A DNA stretch of 64,000 nucleotides from Roseateles_E sp005503085. Its GTDB lineage: Bacteria > Pseudomonadota > Gammaproteobacteria > Burkholderiales > Burkholderiaceae_C. The stretch spans positions 16,013-80,012 of the forward strand of contig NZ_JAQOWX010000008.1 in NCBI RefSeq assembly GCF_028462495.1, given 5' to 3'. Below the pieces are notes generated by a model, which worked only from the letters and a program-made list of their open reading frames with translations, was not told where the DNA came from and searched no databases. The position numbers and the translations under genes were made by a program. Positions 26,767 through 36,094 of the stretch are shown in pieces. The first letter of the stretch is position 1, and the number at the start of each line of letters is the position of its first letter.

Positions 26767-29442
26767 TTGGCACCTTGGAAATCCGTCTCTGTGGCCGCCG
26801 CCCTGCTGGCCGCCCTGTCCCTTGGCGCCGGCCTGCAGCCGGTGCTGGCCCAGAACCCCTCGCCGCTGACCTTGGAGTCGCTGTTTCGCGACAAGCCCTA
26901 CCGGGGCGAGCCGGCCCGCGAGCCCGCCTTCAGCCGCAGTGGCCGCTATCTGGCCTATCTGTGGAACCCGCATGGCGAGCCCGGCAGCGATCTCTATGTG
27001 CATGACACGCGCAGCGGCAAGACGCTGCGCCTGACATCGCCGGCCCTGATGCAGGCCCATGACGCGCCGGAGGATCTGGAGCGTTTCGAGAAGAAGCGCC
27101 TGCAGCGCGAGCGTGAGCAGGCCGAGCGCCAGGCCCGCGAGGAGGCGCAGGCCGCCTATCTGCGCGGCGCGACGGTCGATCTGGCGCAGTGGGAGCTGGC
27201 CGAGATCGCGGCCCTGAAGCTGGAATTCGCCGAGAAGAAAAAGCGCGAGGACGCGCAGAAGGCCGCCGACAAGGCCGAGGCCGAGGCCGAGAAACGCGCT
27301 GCCGAAGCCCTGGCCGCGCGGCGTGCCGGCAAGCCGGCCAGCGCCGCTGCCTCGGCCGCCGCAGCGGCCAGTGCCGCGGCCTCGCTGCCTGAGAAGGACA
27401 AGGAGCTCTGGGAATGGCGCGACGAGCTGAAGAAGAAGCTGGCCAAGGACAAGCTCAAGCCGACCGACCTCTATCCCGGCGTCAGCCAGATCGTCTGGGC
27501 GCGCCAGCGCGATGAGCTGATCTTCCAGTACCGCGGCGGTCTGTTCCGCTGGCAGGCCGATGGCAACCGCCTCACGTCCTTGCTGGGCACGCAGCGCCAG
27601 CTGCGCATCGTGGCCTACACGCCCGACGACCAGGGCTTTGTCTATATGGACGAGAGCCGGGTCTTGCGCGCGCGCTTTGCCGGCATGGCGGTGCAGGTGA
27701 TCAACCGCGAGCTGATCCATGCCGACGAGGAGGAGGCGGCGAAGAAATACCGCATCGAGTCCACCGTGCTCAGCGAGGACGGCCGCTGGATGTCGCTGCT
27801 GGCGCGCGCGCCGCTGGTGCCGCCTGCTGGCGCCAGCGGCCCGGCGCCCAAGCCCGGCCGCCAGGTCGAGATCATGAATTACGGCGAGCGCTTCGCGACG
27901 GCCAAGAAGGTCGATCGCGAGGTCTCGGACGACAAGCGCATGCAGCAGCCGCTGGCCCTGTATATCCGCCGGGTGCCGGGTCTTGACGGTGCGCCGGCGC
28001 GCCAGCCGGCGCCGGTCTTCACCCAGGCCGGCGGCGACGGCTGGTTCGAGATCAGCCCGGTGGCCTGGGCCCGCGACGGCAGCCACTACGCCTTCGCGAC
28101 CTGGGAGCGCGAGAAGGAGCTGCTGCGCGTCTACCTGGGCCGGGCCGACGAAACGGCCAAGCCGGAGGTCGTGATCGAGCGGCGCGGCGATGTGCACCAT
28201 GAGCTGGTCAATGTGTTCGCGCCGCGCTTCACGCCGGATGGCAAGCGGCTGATCGCGCTGCTGTCCGACAACGACTTCCGCCAGCCCTGGGCCTGGGACA
28301 TCGCAGCGCGCCAGCTCAAGCCCCTGCTCCAGGGCGAGTTCGAGGCGCATCAGCTGCTGGGCTTCACGCCGGACAGCCGCGCGATGTTTGTCGCGGCCAA
28401 CCGCGACGATGCGGCCGCGATGAATCTCTACAAGGTCGAGCTGGCCGACGGCGCGATGCAGGCGCTGGGCAGCGCGCCCGACTAGCACCGCAATGCGGTG
28501 GTCTCGGAGGACGGTCGCTGGCTGGCCGCCAATGCCGGCCACTGGGCCCAGCGCCCCGAGCTGAAGCTGATCTCCTCAGCGCCCGGCCAGCCGGCGCGCG
28601 TGCTGACCCAGAGCCATGACCCGGCCTGGGCCGAGGTGGACCGGCTGCGGCCCGAGCGCTTCAGCTTCAGGAACCGCCATGGCGACAACATTCCGGCCTA
28701 TGTGTTCAAGCCGTCCGGCTGGCAGGCCAGCGACCGCCGCCCGGCCGTGGTCTACACCTACGGCGGCCCGCTGAACGACCGCCATTCGGTCGAGACCGAC
28801 AGCTTCCAGCCGACCGGCTATCTGTTCGCGATGTATATGGCGGTGCGCCACGGCTATGTGATGGTGACGGTGGACCCGCGCGGCCATTCCAACTACGGCC
28901 GCCGCTTCGCCGGCGCCAACTGGGAGCAGCCGGGCCAGCCGCAGAGCGAGGATCTGGAGGACCTGCACCGCTACATGGCCGCGAACCTGGGCGTCGATCC
29001 GGCGCGCGTGGGCCTGAACGGCTGGAGCTTTGGCGGCTTCCAGACCCAGTACACGATGTATACGAAGCCCGATCTGTTCGCCGCCGGCATTGCCGGGGCC
29101 GGCCCGACCGAATGGGAGAACTACAACAGCTGGTACAGCGGCCGCACCATCGGCCCGGTGGACCGCAAGAAGCCGGTGCTGCGCAAGTACTCGCTGCTGC
29201 CGCTGGCCAAGGGCCTGAAAAAGCCGCTGCTGCTGGTGCACGGCATGCTGGACCCGAATGTGCTGTACCAGGACACGGTCAATGTCTACCGCGCGCTGAT
29301 GGAGGCCGGCAAGCAGCCCCTGGTCGATCTCTTCCTCGACCCCGATGGCGAGCACGCGATGGGCGGCGCGGTCAAGACCGTCGGCTGGCACCGCAAGTAC
29401 GAGGCCTTCTGGCTGCAGCAGCTGGGCCGCGCCCAGCCCTGA
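26767..29442 (+). pseudogene. S9-family prolyl oligopeptidase interrupted by an in-frame TAG
   Basis: One continuous frame of 892 codons except for TAG at 28483-28485 (codon 573); homologous sequence continues in the same frame right after it. Before the stop: TTG start with GGGAG upstream, signal peptide ending VLAQ, beta-propeller repeats, and an Ala/Lys/Glu-rich insertion at about residues 110-235. After the stop: the whole catalytic domain with Ser754 (GWSFGG), Asp829 (HGMLDPN) and His863 (GEHAMGG). As written, only a propeller without active site would be made. A point mutation or draft-sequence error is most likely; suppression is less so. Confidence 0.85.
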
Positions 29443-29449
29443 GCAGGGC

Positions 29450-30088
29450 TCAGGAGGCCTGTCGCGAGGCCAGCAACTGCAGGATGTTGTCCGGCACCGC
29501 GCGGCTCAGCGCGTCGCGCTGCAGCGGGTCGGCCAGGCGGGCGGCGTCGAGCTCGCTGAGCTGCGACTCCTCGCTGCCCAGCAGCGTGATGGGCTCCAGC
29601 AGCGCGGCGGTTTCGGCGTTCTCGAACAGCGGCTTCCAGGCGCCAGGCGCCAGGTCCACCGCGCTGAGAAAGCCCAGCGACCAGTCGCCGGCATCGGTCA
29701 GATCCTGCTCATCCACTTCGGCGATGCTGAAGATCGGCTCCCAGGCCTCGGGTCGGGCGGCGGCCAGCTCCCACTGATGGGCGATGGCGCGCAGATGGCG
29801 CAGCACCAGCAGCATCACGCGCTTTTTCTGCTTGCCGCTGACGAAGGGCCAGGTGTCGGGCTGGCCTTCCTCGCCGTCGCCGCCCCAGACCAGGGGCAGC
29901 CAGTCCGAGCCGGGCAGCTCGGCCAGCGGCTGCGGGCTCAGGAGCAGGCCGGACAGATAGCCGTCCAGCGCCTCGATATTCATCGCGCCGTCGCTGGGCA
30001 GCCGGGCCAGCATGTCATCCAGCGTCGACAACTCCTCGTCGGAGAGCGGGAGGTTGTCGGACTGGGGGTGGTATTGGGGGTCTTCCAT
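29450..30088 (-). CDS. UPF0149 (YecA/YgfB-like) family protein
   Basis: 212 residues. Family hallmarks are the N-terminal helical region LPLSDEELSTLDDMLARL, the conserved ALDGYLSGLLLSP and the later PLVWGGDG. Cytoplasmic, acidic. Members are widespread in proteobacteria and often carry a C-terminal metal-binding SEC-C motif; none is present here. Biochemical role unknown. Convergent with the S9 peptidase, with 7 bases between stops. Confidence 0.75.
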   Translation of the reverse strand: MEDPQYHPQSDNLPLSDEELSTLDDMLARLPSDGAMNIEALDGYLSGLLLSPQPLAELPGSDWLPLVWGGDGEEGQPDTWPFVSGKQKKRVMLLVLRHLRAIAHQWELAAARPEAWEPIFSIAEVDEQDLTDAGDWSLGFLSAVDLAPGAWKPLFENAETAALLEPITLLGSEESQLSELDAARLADPLQRDALSRAVPDNILQLLASRQAS

Positions 30089-30111
30089 CGCGCGATTGTC
30101 GCCGGTCCGGT

Positions 30112-30339
30112 TCAGAACCGGCTCTTGGCCTTCTTGCCGTCGAATTCGGCCAGTTGGGCCTTCAGCAAGGCCATCAGCACCCGGGCATTGGCCTCGGTCA
30201 TGCTGATCAGGGTGCTGGGCTCTATCCCCTCGACCGGGGCCTTGGGCGTGACCAGGGCATCGACCTTGAACACCATCAGGCCGTTGATCGTGTTGGAGGC
30301 GGCTTTGAACTTCTGGATCTCGACATTGTGGATTTTCAT
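30112..30339 (-). CDS. Small conserved-type protein, unknown function
   Basis: 75 residues from the ATG at 30339, chosen because GAGGA lies 7 bases upstream; an upstream TTG (30363) has none. Begins MKIHNVEIQKFK and ends with a basic AEFDGKKAKSRF. Alternating polar/hydrophobic pattern suggests a small mixed alpha/beta protein. Ends 23 bases before the UPF0149 gene starts, so they may be co-transcribed. Confidence 0.65.
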   Translation of the reverse strand: MKIHNVEIQKFKAASNTINGLMVFKVDALVTPKAPVEGIEPSTLISMTEANARVLMALLKAQLAEFDGKKAKSRF

Positions 30340-30414
30340 GCGGCCATCCTCGTGAATCTGCAAAAACGCGGACCGGTATTAGACCTCAGCGCTTGCCGCT
30401 ACATTCCAACAGCT

Positions 30415-31332
30415 ATGCGAACCGATAACAACAGCCTGCGACCCCCGCTTCAGCAAATACAGGCGGACCGCCTGGGCCGGCCGCTGTCCGGCTGGCGCCT
30501 GAAGGTCTACACCGTCATCTTCGAGGCCGACACGCGCGCCGGCCGGGCCTTCGACATGGTGCTGATCGCGCTGGTGCTGGCCAGCATCGCGGTGGTGATG
30601 CTGGAGAGCGTCGCCCCGATCAAGGCGCGCTGGGGCGGGTTGTTCCGTGTGCTGGAGTTCGTCTTCACCGCGCTGTTCACGATCGAGTATCTGCTGCGCC
30701 TGGCCTGCGTGCGCCATCCCTGGCGCTATGCGCGCAGCTTCTACGGCATCGTCGATCTGCTGGCCGTGCTGCCCACCTATCTGGCGCTGTTTGCGCCGGA
30801 GCTGTACTTCCTGGTCGATGTGCGGGTGCTGCGCCTGCTGCGGGTGTTCCGCATCTTCAAGCTGGGCGCCTATGTGGCCGAGTACGCGATGCTGGCCCAT
30901 GCGCTGCGCGCCAGTGCGCGCAAGATCCTGGTGTTCCTGTCGGTGGTGTTGATGGTGGTGCTGATTCTGGGCACGGTGATGTATGTGGTCGAGGGCCCGG
31001 GCAACGGCTTCACCAGCATCCCGACCAGCCTCTACTGGGCCATCTCCACCATCACGACGGTGGGCTTCGGCGACATCACGCCCAAGACCGATCTGGGCCG
31101 CGCGATCGCCTCGCTGATGATGCTGCTGGGCTGGGGCGTGCTGGCCGTGCCGACCGGCATCGTCACCGCCGAAATGACGGCCCAGCGCCACGGCCGGCCG
31201 ACGACGACGCGCAGCTGCCATGACTGCCTCAGCGAGGGCCATCTGCCCGAGGCGCGCTTTTGCCGCGACTGCGGCGCCGAGCTGCCGCCCTACCAGCGCG
31301 ATGTGCCGGGCGGCAGCGAACTCAAGACTTGA
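30415..31332 (+). CDS. Voltage-gated-type potassium channel with C-terminal zinc ribbon
   Basis: 305 residues. Six membrane segments in the ion-transport fold; the Arg-rich S4 reads VRVLRLLRVFRIFKL; pore helix and selectivity filter TITTVGFGD are before S6. After S6 a cytoplasmic tail has two Cys pairs, CHDC and CRDC, 18 residues apart, a rubredoxin-like zinc ribbon. ATG at 30415 fits the start of the conserved protein; the frame is open upstream without coding character. Its last 11 bases overlap the convergent DUF808 gene. Probably mediates K+ flux at the inner membrane. Confidence 0.9.
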   Translation: MRTDNNSLRPPLQQIQADRLGRPLSGWRLKVYTVIFEADTRAGRAFDMVLIALVLASIAVVMLESVAPIKARWGGLFRVLEFVFTALFTIEYLLRLACVRHPWRYARSFYGIVDLLAVLPTYLALFAPELYFLVDVRVLRLLRVFRIFKLGAYVAEYAMLAHALRASARKILVFLSVVLMVVLILGTVMYVVEGPGNGFTSIPTSLYWAISTITTVGFGDITPKTDLGRAIASLMMLLGWGVLAVPTGIVTAEMTAQRHGRPTTTRSCHDCLSEGHLPEARFCRDCGAELPPYQRDVPGGSELKT

Positions 31333-32239
31333 CCCCGCGCCAGATCTTCTGAACGCCGCTGACTAGGCCCAGCGCGAGCAGGCCGGCCACGATGCCGACC
31401 ACGGCATCGGCCAGCAGACCCAGCAGGCCCTGGACGAAGCCGTTGCCGCTGATGCCCTGCACCGCATGATGGATCAGCTCATGGGCGCCCGGAATGCCAT
31501 GGGTCAGGATGCCGCCGCCGACCAGGAACATCGCCGCCGTGCCGGCCACCGACAAGGCCTTCATCAGCCAGGGCGCGGCCGCCAGGATCAGCGCGCCCAG
31601 GCGCTGCTGCAAGGCACCGGCCTGACGGCTCAGATAGAGCCCGGCGTCATCGAGCTTGACGATGCCGGCCACCAGGCCGTAGACGCCCACCGTCATCAGC
31701 ACGGCGATGGTGCTGAGCACCAGCACCCGGGTCGTGAAGTCGCTGGCCGCGACCGTGCCCAGCGTGATCGCGATGATCTCGGCCGACAGGATGAAGTCGG
31801 TGCGCACGGCCCCCTTGATCTTGTCGCGCTCCAGCGCCACCAGATCGATGGCCGGGTTCTTGACCGCCTCGCTGAGCGCCTGCTCGTGAGCGGCATCCTC
31901 GGCGCTGTGCAGGAATTTATGGGCCAGTTTCTCGACCCCCTCGAAGCACAGAAAGGCGCCGCCCAGCATCAAGAGCGGCGTCACGGCCCAAGGTGCCCAG
32001 GCGCTGATGGCCAGCGCCGCCGGCACCAGGATCAGCTTGTTGACGAAGCTGCCCTTGGCGACGGCCCAGACCACCGGCAACTCGCGCTCGGCGGCAACAC
32101 CTGTCACCTGCTGGGCATTCAGCGCCAGATCGTCGCCCAGCACGCCGCTGGTCTTCTTGGCAGCGAGCTTGCTGAGCACGGCCACATCGTCGAGCACCGT
32201 GGTGATGTCATCGAGCAGGGCAAGCAGACTGGAGGCCAT
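31322..32239 (-). CDS. DUF808 (YedI-like) inner-membrane protein
   Basis: 305 residues. Opens with the family signature SLLALLDDITTVLDDVAVLSK and contains KTSGVLGDDLALN, both conserved in the DUF808/YedI family. Several hydrophobic segments follow, the last in LLADAVVGIVAGLLALGL. Function is unknown for the family. Tail-to-tail overlap of 11 bases with the channel gene. Confidence 0.85.
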   Translation of the reverse strand: MASSLLALLDDITTVLDDVAVLSKLAAKKTSGVLGDDLALNAQQVTGVAAERELPVVWAVAKGSFVNKLILVPAALAISAWAPWAVTPLLMLGGAFLCFEGVEKLAHKFLHSAEDAAHEQALSEAVKNPAIDLVALERDKIKGAVRTDFILSAEIIAITLGTVAASDFTTRVLVLSTIAVLMTVGVYGLVAGIVKLDDAGLYLSRQAGALQQRLGALILAAAPWLMKALSVAGTAAMFLVGGGILTHGIPGAHELIHHAVQGISGNGFVQGLLGLLADAVVGIVAGLLALGLVSGVQKIWRGVKS

Positions 32240-32319
32240 AAGTGGGTTCGGTCGTGGTGGTCAGGCCGAGTTTGTACCTCAAACAACGGACGCGCCGGCC
32301 GGCGGCGGGCCTGGCCGGC

Positions 32320-32343
32320 GGGGTCAGGCCTTGCCTTTTGGGG
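32320..32343 (+). repeat. REP-like element upstream of the RAYT gene
   Basis: GGGGTCAGGCCTTGCC followed by TTTTGGGG lies 21 bases before the RAYT ATG. Short GGGGTCAGG-type words next to the gene are typical of RAYT (REP-associated tyrosine transposase) loci in Burkholderiales. Related 16-base words occur at 12185, 24525 and, inverted, 36141. Confidence 0.5.
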
Positions 32344-32364
32344 TTCGATGGCCTAAGTTTCTTC

Positions 32365-33234
32365 ATGGCCAGACCCCCACGCATCGAATTCGCCGGCGCC
32401 GTCTACCTGCTGAGCTCGCATGGCGAGCAGGGCGCGGCGATCTTTCGCGACGACGCCGACCGCGCCACCTTGCTGGCGGTGATGGCCCAGGCGGCCCAGC
32501 GCTTCGACGCCCAGGTGCTGGCCTACAGCTTCGCGGGCGATGCCTACCAGCTGCTGATCTACACCCGCCAGGCCAATCTCTCGCGCCTGATGCGCCACCT
32601 CAACGGCGTCTACACGCAGAGCTTCAACCGCCGCCACGGCGGCACCGGCCCCTTGTTCCAGGGCCGCTTCAAGGCGGTGCTGGTGGACCGGGAGCGGCTG
32701 CTGCTCGATGCCTGCCGCTATGTCGATCTGAGCGCCGAGCGCCAGGGGCTGGTGCGGCGCGGGGCCGACTGGCCCTGGCACAGCCTGGGCGCGCACCTGG
32801 GCCAGCAGCCGGCGCCGGACTGGCTCGATGTGCAAGGCCTGTTCAGCCATGTGCTGGGCCGCGAGGCCCGGGGCGCGGCCGACCGCAAGCGGGCCGCCGA
32901 GCGCTACGCCAAGCTGCTGGCGGCCGAGCCCGGGCTGGACATCTGGGTCCATCTGCGCCACCAGATCTTTCTGGGCGACGAGGCCTTTGCCCAGCGCATG
33001 CTGGCCCAGGCCGGCGCTGGTGCCGGCCGGGTGGCCAGGTCGGCGCGCAGGGCTGCGGCGCCCAAGGCCTTTGCCCAGTGGCGGCGTGACAGCGCCTCGC
33101 GCGAGCAGGCCCTGTACCGCGCCCATACCGAGGGTGGTCTGTCGATGACGGTGCTGGCCGGAGAACTGGGCCTGTCGGTCTCGCGCATCAGCCGGCTGAT
33201 CGCCGGCCACGAGCGCAGCCTCAGTGCATCGTGA
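32365..33234 (+). CDS. RAYT-like (Y1 transposase family) protein lacking the HUH histidines
   Basis: 289 residues. The fold and spacing match REP-associated tyrosine transposases: LARLMRH-type segment NLSRLMRHLNGVYTQSF, FNRRHGGTGPLFQGRFK and the Tyr119 region ACRYVDLS. The usual metal-binding NHYH is replaced by DAYQ at residues 59-62, so both HUH histidines are gone; the usual LNPVRAG after the Tyr is LSAERQG. A C-terminal helix-turn-helix (LGLSVSRISRLIAG) is kept and the frame is intact. Catalysis by the normal mechanism is not expected; a domesticated DNA-binding role is possible. Start ATG at 32365. Confidence 0.85.
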   Translation: MARPPRIEFAGAVYLLSSHGEQGAAIFRDDADRATLLAVMAQAAQRFDAQVLAYSFAGDAYQLLIYTRQANLSRLMRHLNGVYTQSFNRRHGGTGPLFQGRFKAVLVDRERLLLDACRYVDLSAERQGLVRRGADWPWHSLGAHLGQQPAPDWLDVQGLFSHVLGREARGAADRKRAAERYAKLLAAEPGLDIWVHLRHQIFLGDEAFAQRMLAQAGAGAGRVARSARRAAAPKAFAQWRRDSASREQALYRAHTEGGLSMTVLAGELGLSVSRISRLIAGHERSLSAS

Positions 33235-33250
33235 GCCTGTCTTGAGCGCG

Positions 33251-34114
33251 ATGCGCTACTGCGCCTGGGTGCTGACCCTGCTGGCTCTGCTGGCCTTTGG
33301 GGCCTGCGCCGCGCAGGCCGCGCCTTACGAGGGCCCGCTGTTCGACGCCCATCTGCACTACAACGACGAGGCCCAGGGGCCGCATCCGCTGCCCGATGTG
33401 CTGGGCCGGATGCAGCGCAGCGGCGTGCGCGCCATCGTCGCGAACAGCCGGCCCAACGCCGGCACGCTGAGCCTGGCCGGGGCTGGCGAGGCGACGCGCG
33501 CGGCCGGCCTGCGGGTCGTGCCCTTTGTGCGCCTGTACCGCAACCGCGCCGACTACGGCGGCTGGTTCGCCGACCCGACGATCTACCAGATGGTGCTGGA
33601 CGAGCTCAAGCGCGGCACACCGGCCGGCCCCTATCGCGGCCTGGGCGAGTTCCATCTCTACGACAGCGCCAATGCCGATGGCCCGGTGGCGCGCCAGCTG
33701 ATGCAGCTGGCGGCCGAGCGGGGGCTGGTGGTGCTGGCCCATGTCGACGATGTGGCAATTGACAAGCTGATGGCCCACGCACCGAAGGCGCGGCTGATCT
33801 GGGCCCATACCGGCATCGGCGGCGTGCCGATCACGCGGGTGCGCGAACTGCTGAAGCGTTACCCGAGCCTGCTGGGCGAGCTGTCGTACCGGCCCGGCCT
33901 GACCGAGAACGGCCGCCTCAGCGCGGACTGGCAGGCCCTGCTGAGCGAGCAACCCGAGCGTTTCCTGATCGGCTCGGACACCTGGGTCAACCAGCGCTGG
34001 CAGTATTACGAGGCGCTGATGAGCGAGGCCCGCCAATGGTTGGGCGAGCTGCCGAGCGAGGCCGCGCGCAAGATCGCCTGGGGCAATGGCGCGGCCTTGT
34101 TTGGCCTCGATTAG
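33251..34114 (+). CDS. Secreted amidohydrolase-family metal-dependent hydrolase
   Basis: 287 residues from the ATG at 33251 (GTG at 33224 and TTG at 33242 are in frame; no start has a strong ribosome site). Signal peptide ends near AQAAP. TIM-barrel amidohydrolase (family 2) features: FDAHLHY with His34 and His36, His in VLAHVDD and IWAHTGIGG, and Asp in LIGSDTW. Periplasmic location is unusual for this mainly cytoplasmic family. Substrate unknown. Confidence 0.8.
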   Translation: MRYCAWVLTLLALLAFGACAAQAAPYEGPLFDAHLHYNDEAQGPHPLPDVLGRMQRSGVRAIVANSRPNAGTLSLAGAGEATRAAGLRVVPFVRLYRNRADYGGWFADPTIYQMVLDELKRGTPAGPYRGLGEFHLYDSANADGPVARQLMQLAAERGLVVLAHVDDVAIDKLMAHAPKARLIWAHTGIGGVPITRVRELLKRYPSLLGELSYRPGLTENGRLSADWQALLSEQPERFLIGSDTWVNQRWQYYEALMSEARQWLGELPSEAARKIAWGNGAALFGLD

Positions 34115-34120
34115 CCTCGA

Positions 34121-35008
34121 TTAGCCCGCTTGCGCCAGCAGCCATTGGCGCAGGCTGCGCAGCGTCCGCTGCGTCTGGCTGGCGCGGCGGGTGCACAGCA
34201 TATAGCCGCGACTGATCTGCACCGGCTGATCAAAGGGGATGACGATGCGGCCGGCGGCCAGCTCGTCGGCGATCAGGCAGCGCTGCACGACGGCCACGCC
34301 CAGGCCGGAGACGACGGCTTGCACCAGCATCGCCACCTGCTCGAAATCGGCGCTGGGCTTGAGCTGAGCGTCGTGCACGCCGACCGCCTCCAGCCATTGC
34401 CGCCAGTTGTCCGGATAGTTGCTGTGATAGAGCAGGGGCCGGCTCAGCAGATCGGCCGGCTCGCGCAGCGCCTGGCGGCCGCGCAGCTCCTGCGGGCGGC
34501 AGATTGGCACGATGTCGCGGCCGACGATGTAGTCGGCCGTGATGCCGGCCGGCCACAGGTCCTCGCCGGGGCGCAGCCAGGCGTCGACCTCGGGGTCGCC
34601 GAAGTCCTCGTCGCGCCGGTAGGGCGCCAGGCTCAAGGCGATCTGCGGATGCAGGGCCTGCCAGTCGGGCAGGCGCGGGATCAGCCATTTGGTCGCCAGC
34701 GTGGGGGCCACCGAGATACGCAGCCGCGTCGGCCCCTCGGCCGCGCGCTGCGCCACCGCCGCCGACTCCAGCGTCTGCAGTGCCGGCTCGATCAGCTCCA
34801 GATAGCTGCGGCCCACCGGGGTCAGCTCGTTGCCGCGCGGCTGACGCAGCAGCAGGCTTTGGCCCAGATGCTCTTCGAGCCGGGCGACGGCTCGGCTGAC
34901 CGCCCCCTGGGTCACGCACAGCAGCTCGGCCGCCTTCGAGAAACTGCCCAGCCGGGCGGTCGCGGCAAAGGCATGCAGCTCATGCAAAGAGGGGGATCGG
35001 ATGCGCAT
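34121..35008 (-). CDS. LysR-family transcriptional regulator
   Basis: 295 residues. N-terminal winged helix LGSFSKAAELLCVTQGAVSRAVARLE is followed by a substrate-binding-like effector domain of the GcvA type. Divergent from the Bug receptor and N-formylglutamate amidohydrolase genes, which it probably regulates. Its stop lies in a 10-base tandem duplication shared with the end of the convergent amidohydrolase gene. Confidence 0.9.
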   Translation of the reverse strand: MRIRSPSLHELHAFAATARLGSFSKAAELLCVTQGAVSRAVARLEEHLGQSLLLRQPRGNELTPVGRSYLELIEPALQTLESAAVAQRAAEGPTRLRISVAPTLATKWLIPRLPDWQALHPQIALSLAPYRRDEDFGDPEVDAWLRPGEDLWPAGITADYIVGRDIVPICRPQELRGRQALREPADLLSRPLLYHSNYPDNWRQWLEAVGVHDAQLKPSADFEQVAMLVQAVVSGLGVAVVQRCLIADELAAGRIVIPFDQPVQISRGYMLCTRRASQTQRTLRSLRQWLLAQAG

Positions 35009-35120
35009 GGGCCGATTTTGCTATGAGCGTGGCGCATGACTGCGTGAGAACTTGTCGACTCATGCGCCGAGCGCAGGTCACAGAATCGCGCCATCCTGTT
35101 CAACACCTGAGCCCCTCGCC

Positions 35121-36089
35121 ATGCGCCTTCACCGCCGTCCCCTGCTGACCGCCGCCTTGCTGCTTGCCTTGCCGCTATCGGCCCTGGCCGAGTATCCGGA
35201 CAAGCCGGTCAAGCTGATCGTGCCCTTCGCGGCGGGCGGCTCCACCGATATGGTGGCGCGCCTGCTGGCCGAGAAGATGGGGCCTTTCCTGGGCAAGACC
35301 GTGGTGGTCGAGAACCGCGGCGGTGGCGGCGGCACCCTGGGCACCGATGCGGTGGCCAAGGCCGCGCCGGACGGCTACACCATTGGCATGGCGACGCAAA
35401 GCACCCATGGCGCCAACCCGGCCGTCTACACCAAGCTGCCCTATGACGCGGTGAAGGACTTCGCGCCGATCACCAACGTGCTGGCCGTGCCCAGCGTCTT
35501 CGTCGTCCACCCCAGCGTGCCGGCAAAGACCATGAAGGAATTCATTGCGCTGGCCAAGGCCGCGCCGGGCAAGTACAGCTTCGCCTCGCCGGGCAATGGC
35601 TCGCTGGGCCATGTGAACATCGAGCAGTTCATGGACCTGGCCGGCATCGAGTTGCTGCACATTCCCTACAAGGGCGCGGGCCAGGCCTCGACCGATGCGC
35701 TGGCCGGCGTCGTCAATGCGATGACCGACAACCTGCCCTCGACCCTGCCCCATATCAAGGCCGGCAGGCTGCGCGCACTGGCCGTGCTGGCGCCGCAGCG
35801 GGCGGCCGTGCTGCCCGAGGTGCCGACCTATAAGGAGCTGGGCTTTGCCGAGATGGCCGAGGGCGGCTGGTTCGGCCTGGTGGCACCGGCCGGCACGCCG
35901 CCGGCGGTGCTGAAGAAGCTGCACGAGGCGGCCCACAAGGCGATGCAGACGCCGGAGTTCAAGGAGAAGGCCGCTTCGATCTCCGGCATCGCGATGGCCA
36001 ACAGCCCCGAGCAGTTCGCCCTGCAGATCCGCGCCGCGCTGGACAAATATCAGCGTATCGTCACCAAGGCCAAAATCCGCCTGGACTGA
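35121..36089 (+). CDS. Bug/TctC-family periplasmic solute-binding protein
   Basis: 322 residues from the ATG at 35121. Signal peptide ends LSALAEYP; the mature opening YPDKPVKLIVPFAAGGSTD, GTDAVAKAAPDGYT and FLG-type pocket residues are typical of Bug receptors. Followed after 5 bases by an N-formylglutamate amidohydrolase-like gene. The pair suggests capture and hydrolysis of an N-acyl amino acid or similar carboxylate; that is inference from position. Confidence 0.88.
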   Translation: MRLHRRPLLTAALLLALPLSALAEYPDKPVKLIVPFAAGGSTDMVARLLAEKMGPFLGKTVVVENRGGGGGTLGTDAVAKAAPDGYTIGMATQSTHGANPAVYTKLPYDAVKDFAPITNVLAVPSVFVVHPSVPAKTMKEFIALAKAAPGKYSFASPGNGSLGHVNIEQFMDLAGIELLHIPYKGAGQASTDALAGVVNAMTDNLPSTLPHIKAGRLRALAVLAPQRAAVLPEVPTYKELGFAEMAEGGWFGLVAPAGTPPAVLKKLHEAAHKAMQTPEFKEKAASISGIAMANSPEQFALQIRAALDKYQRIVTKAKIRLD

Positions 36090-36094
36090 CCACG

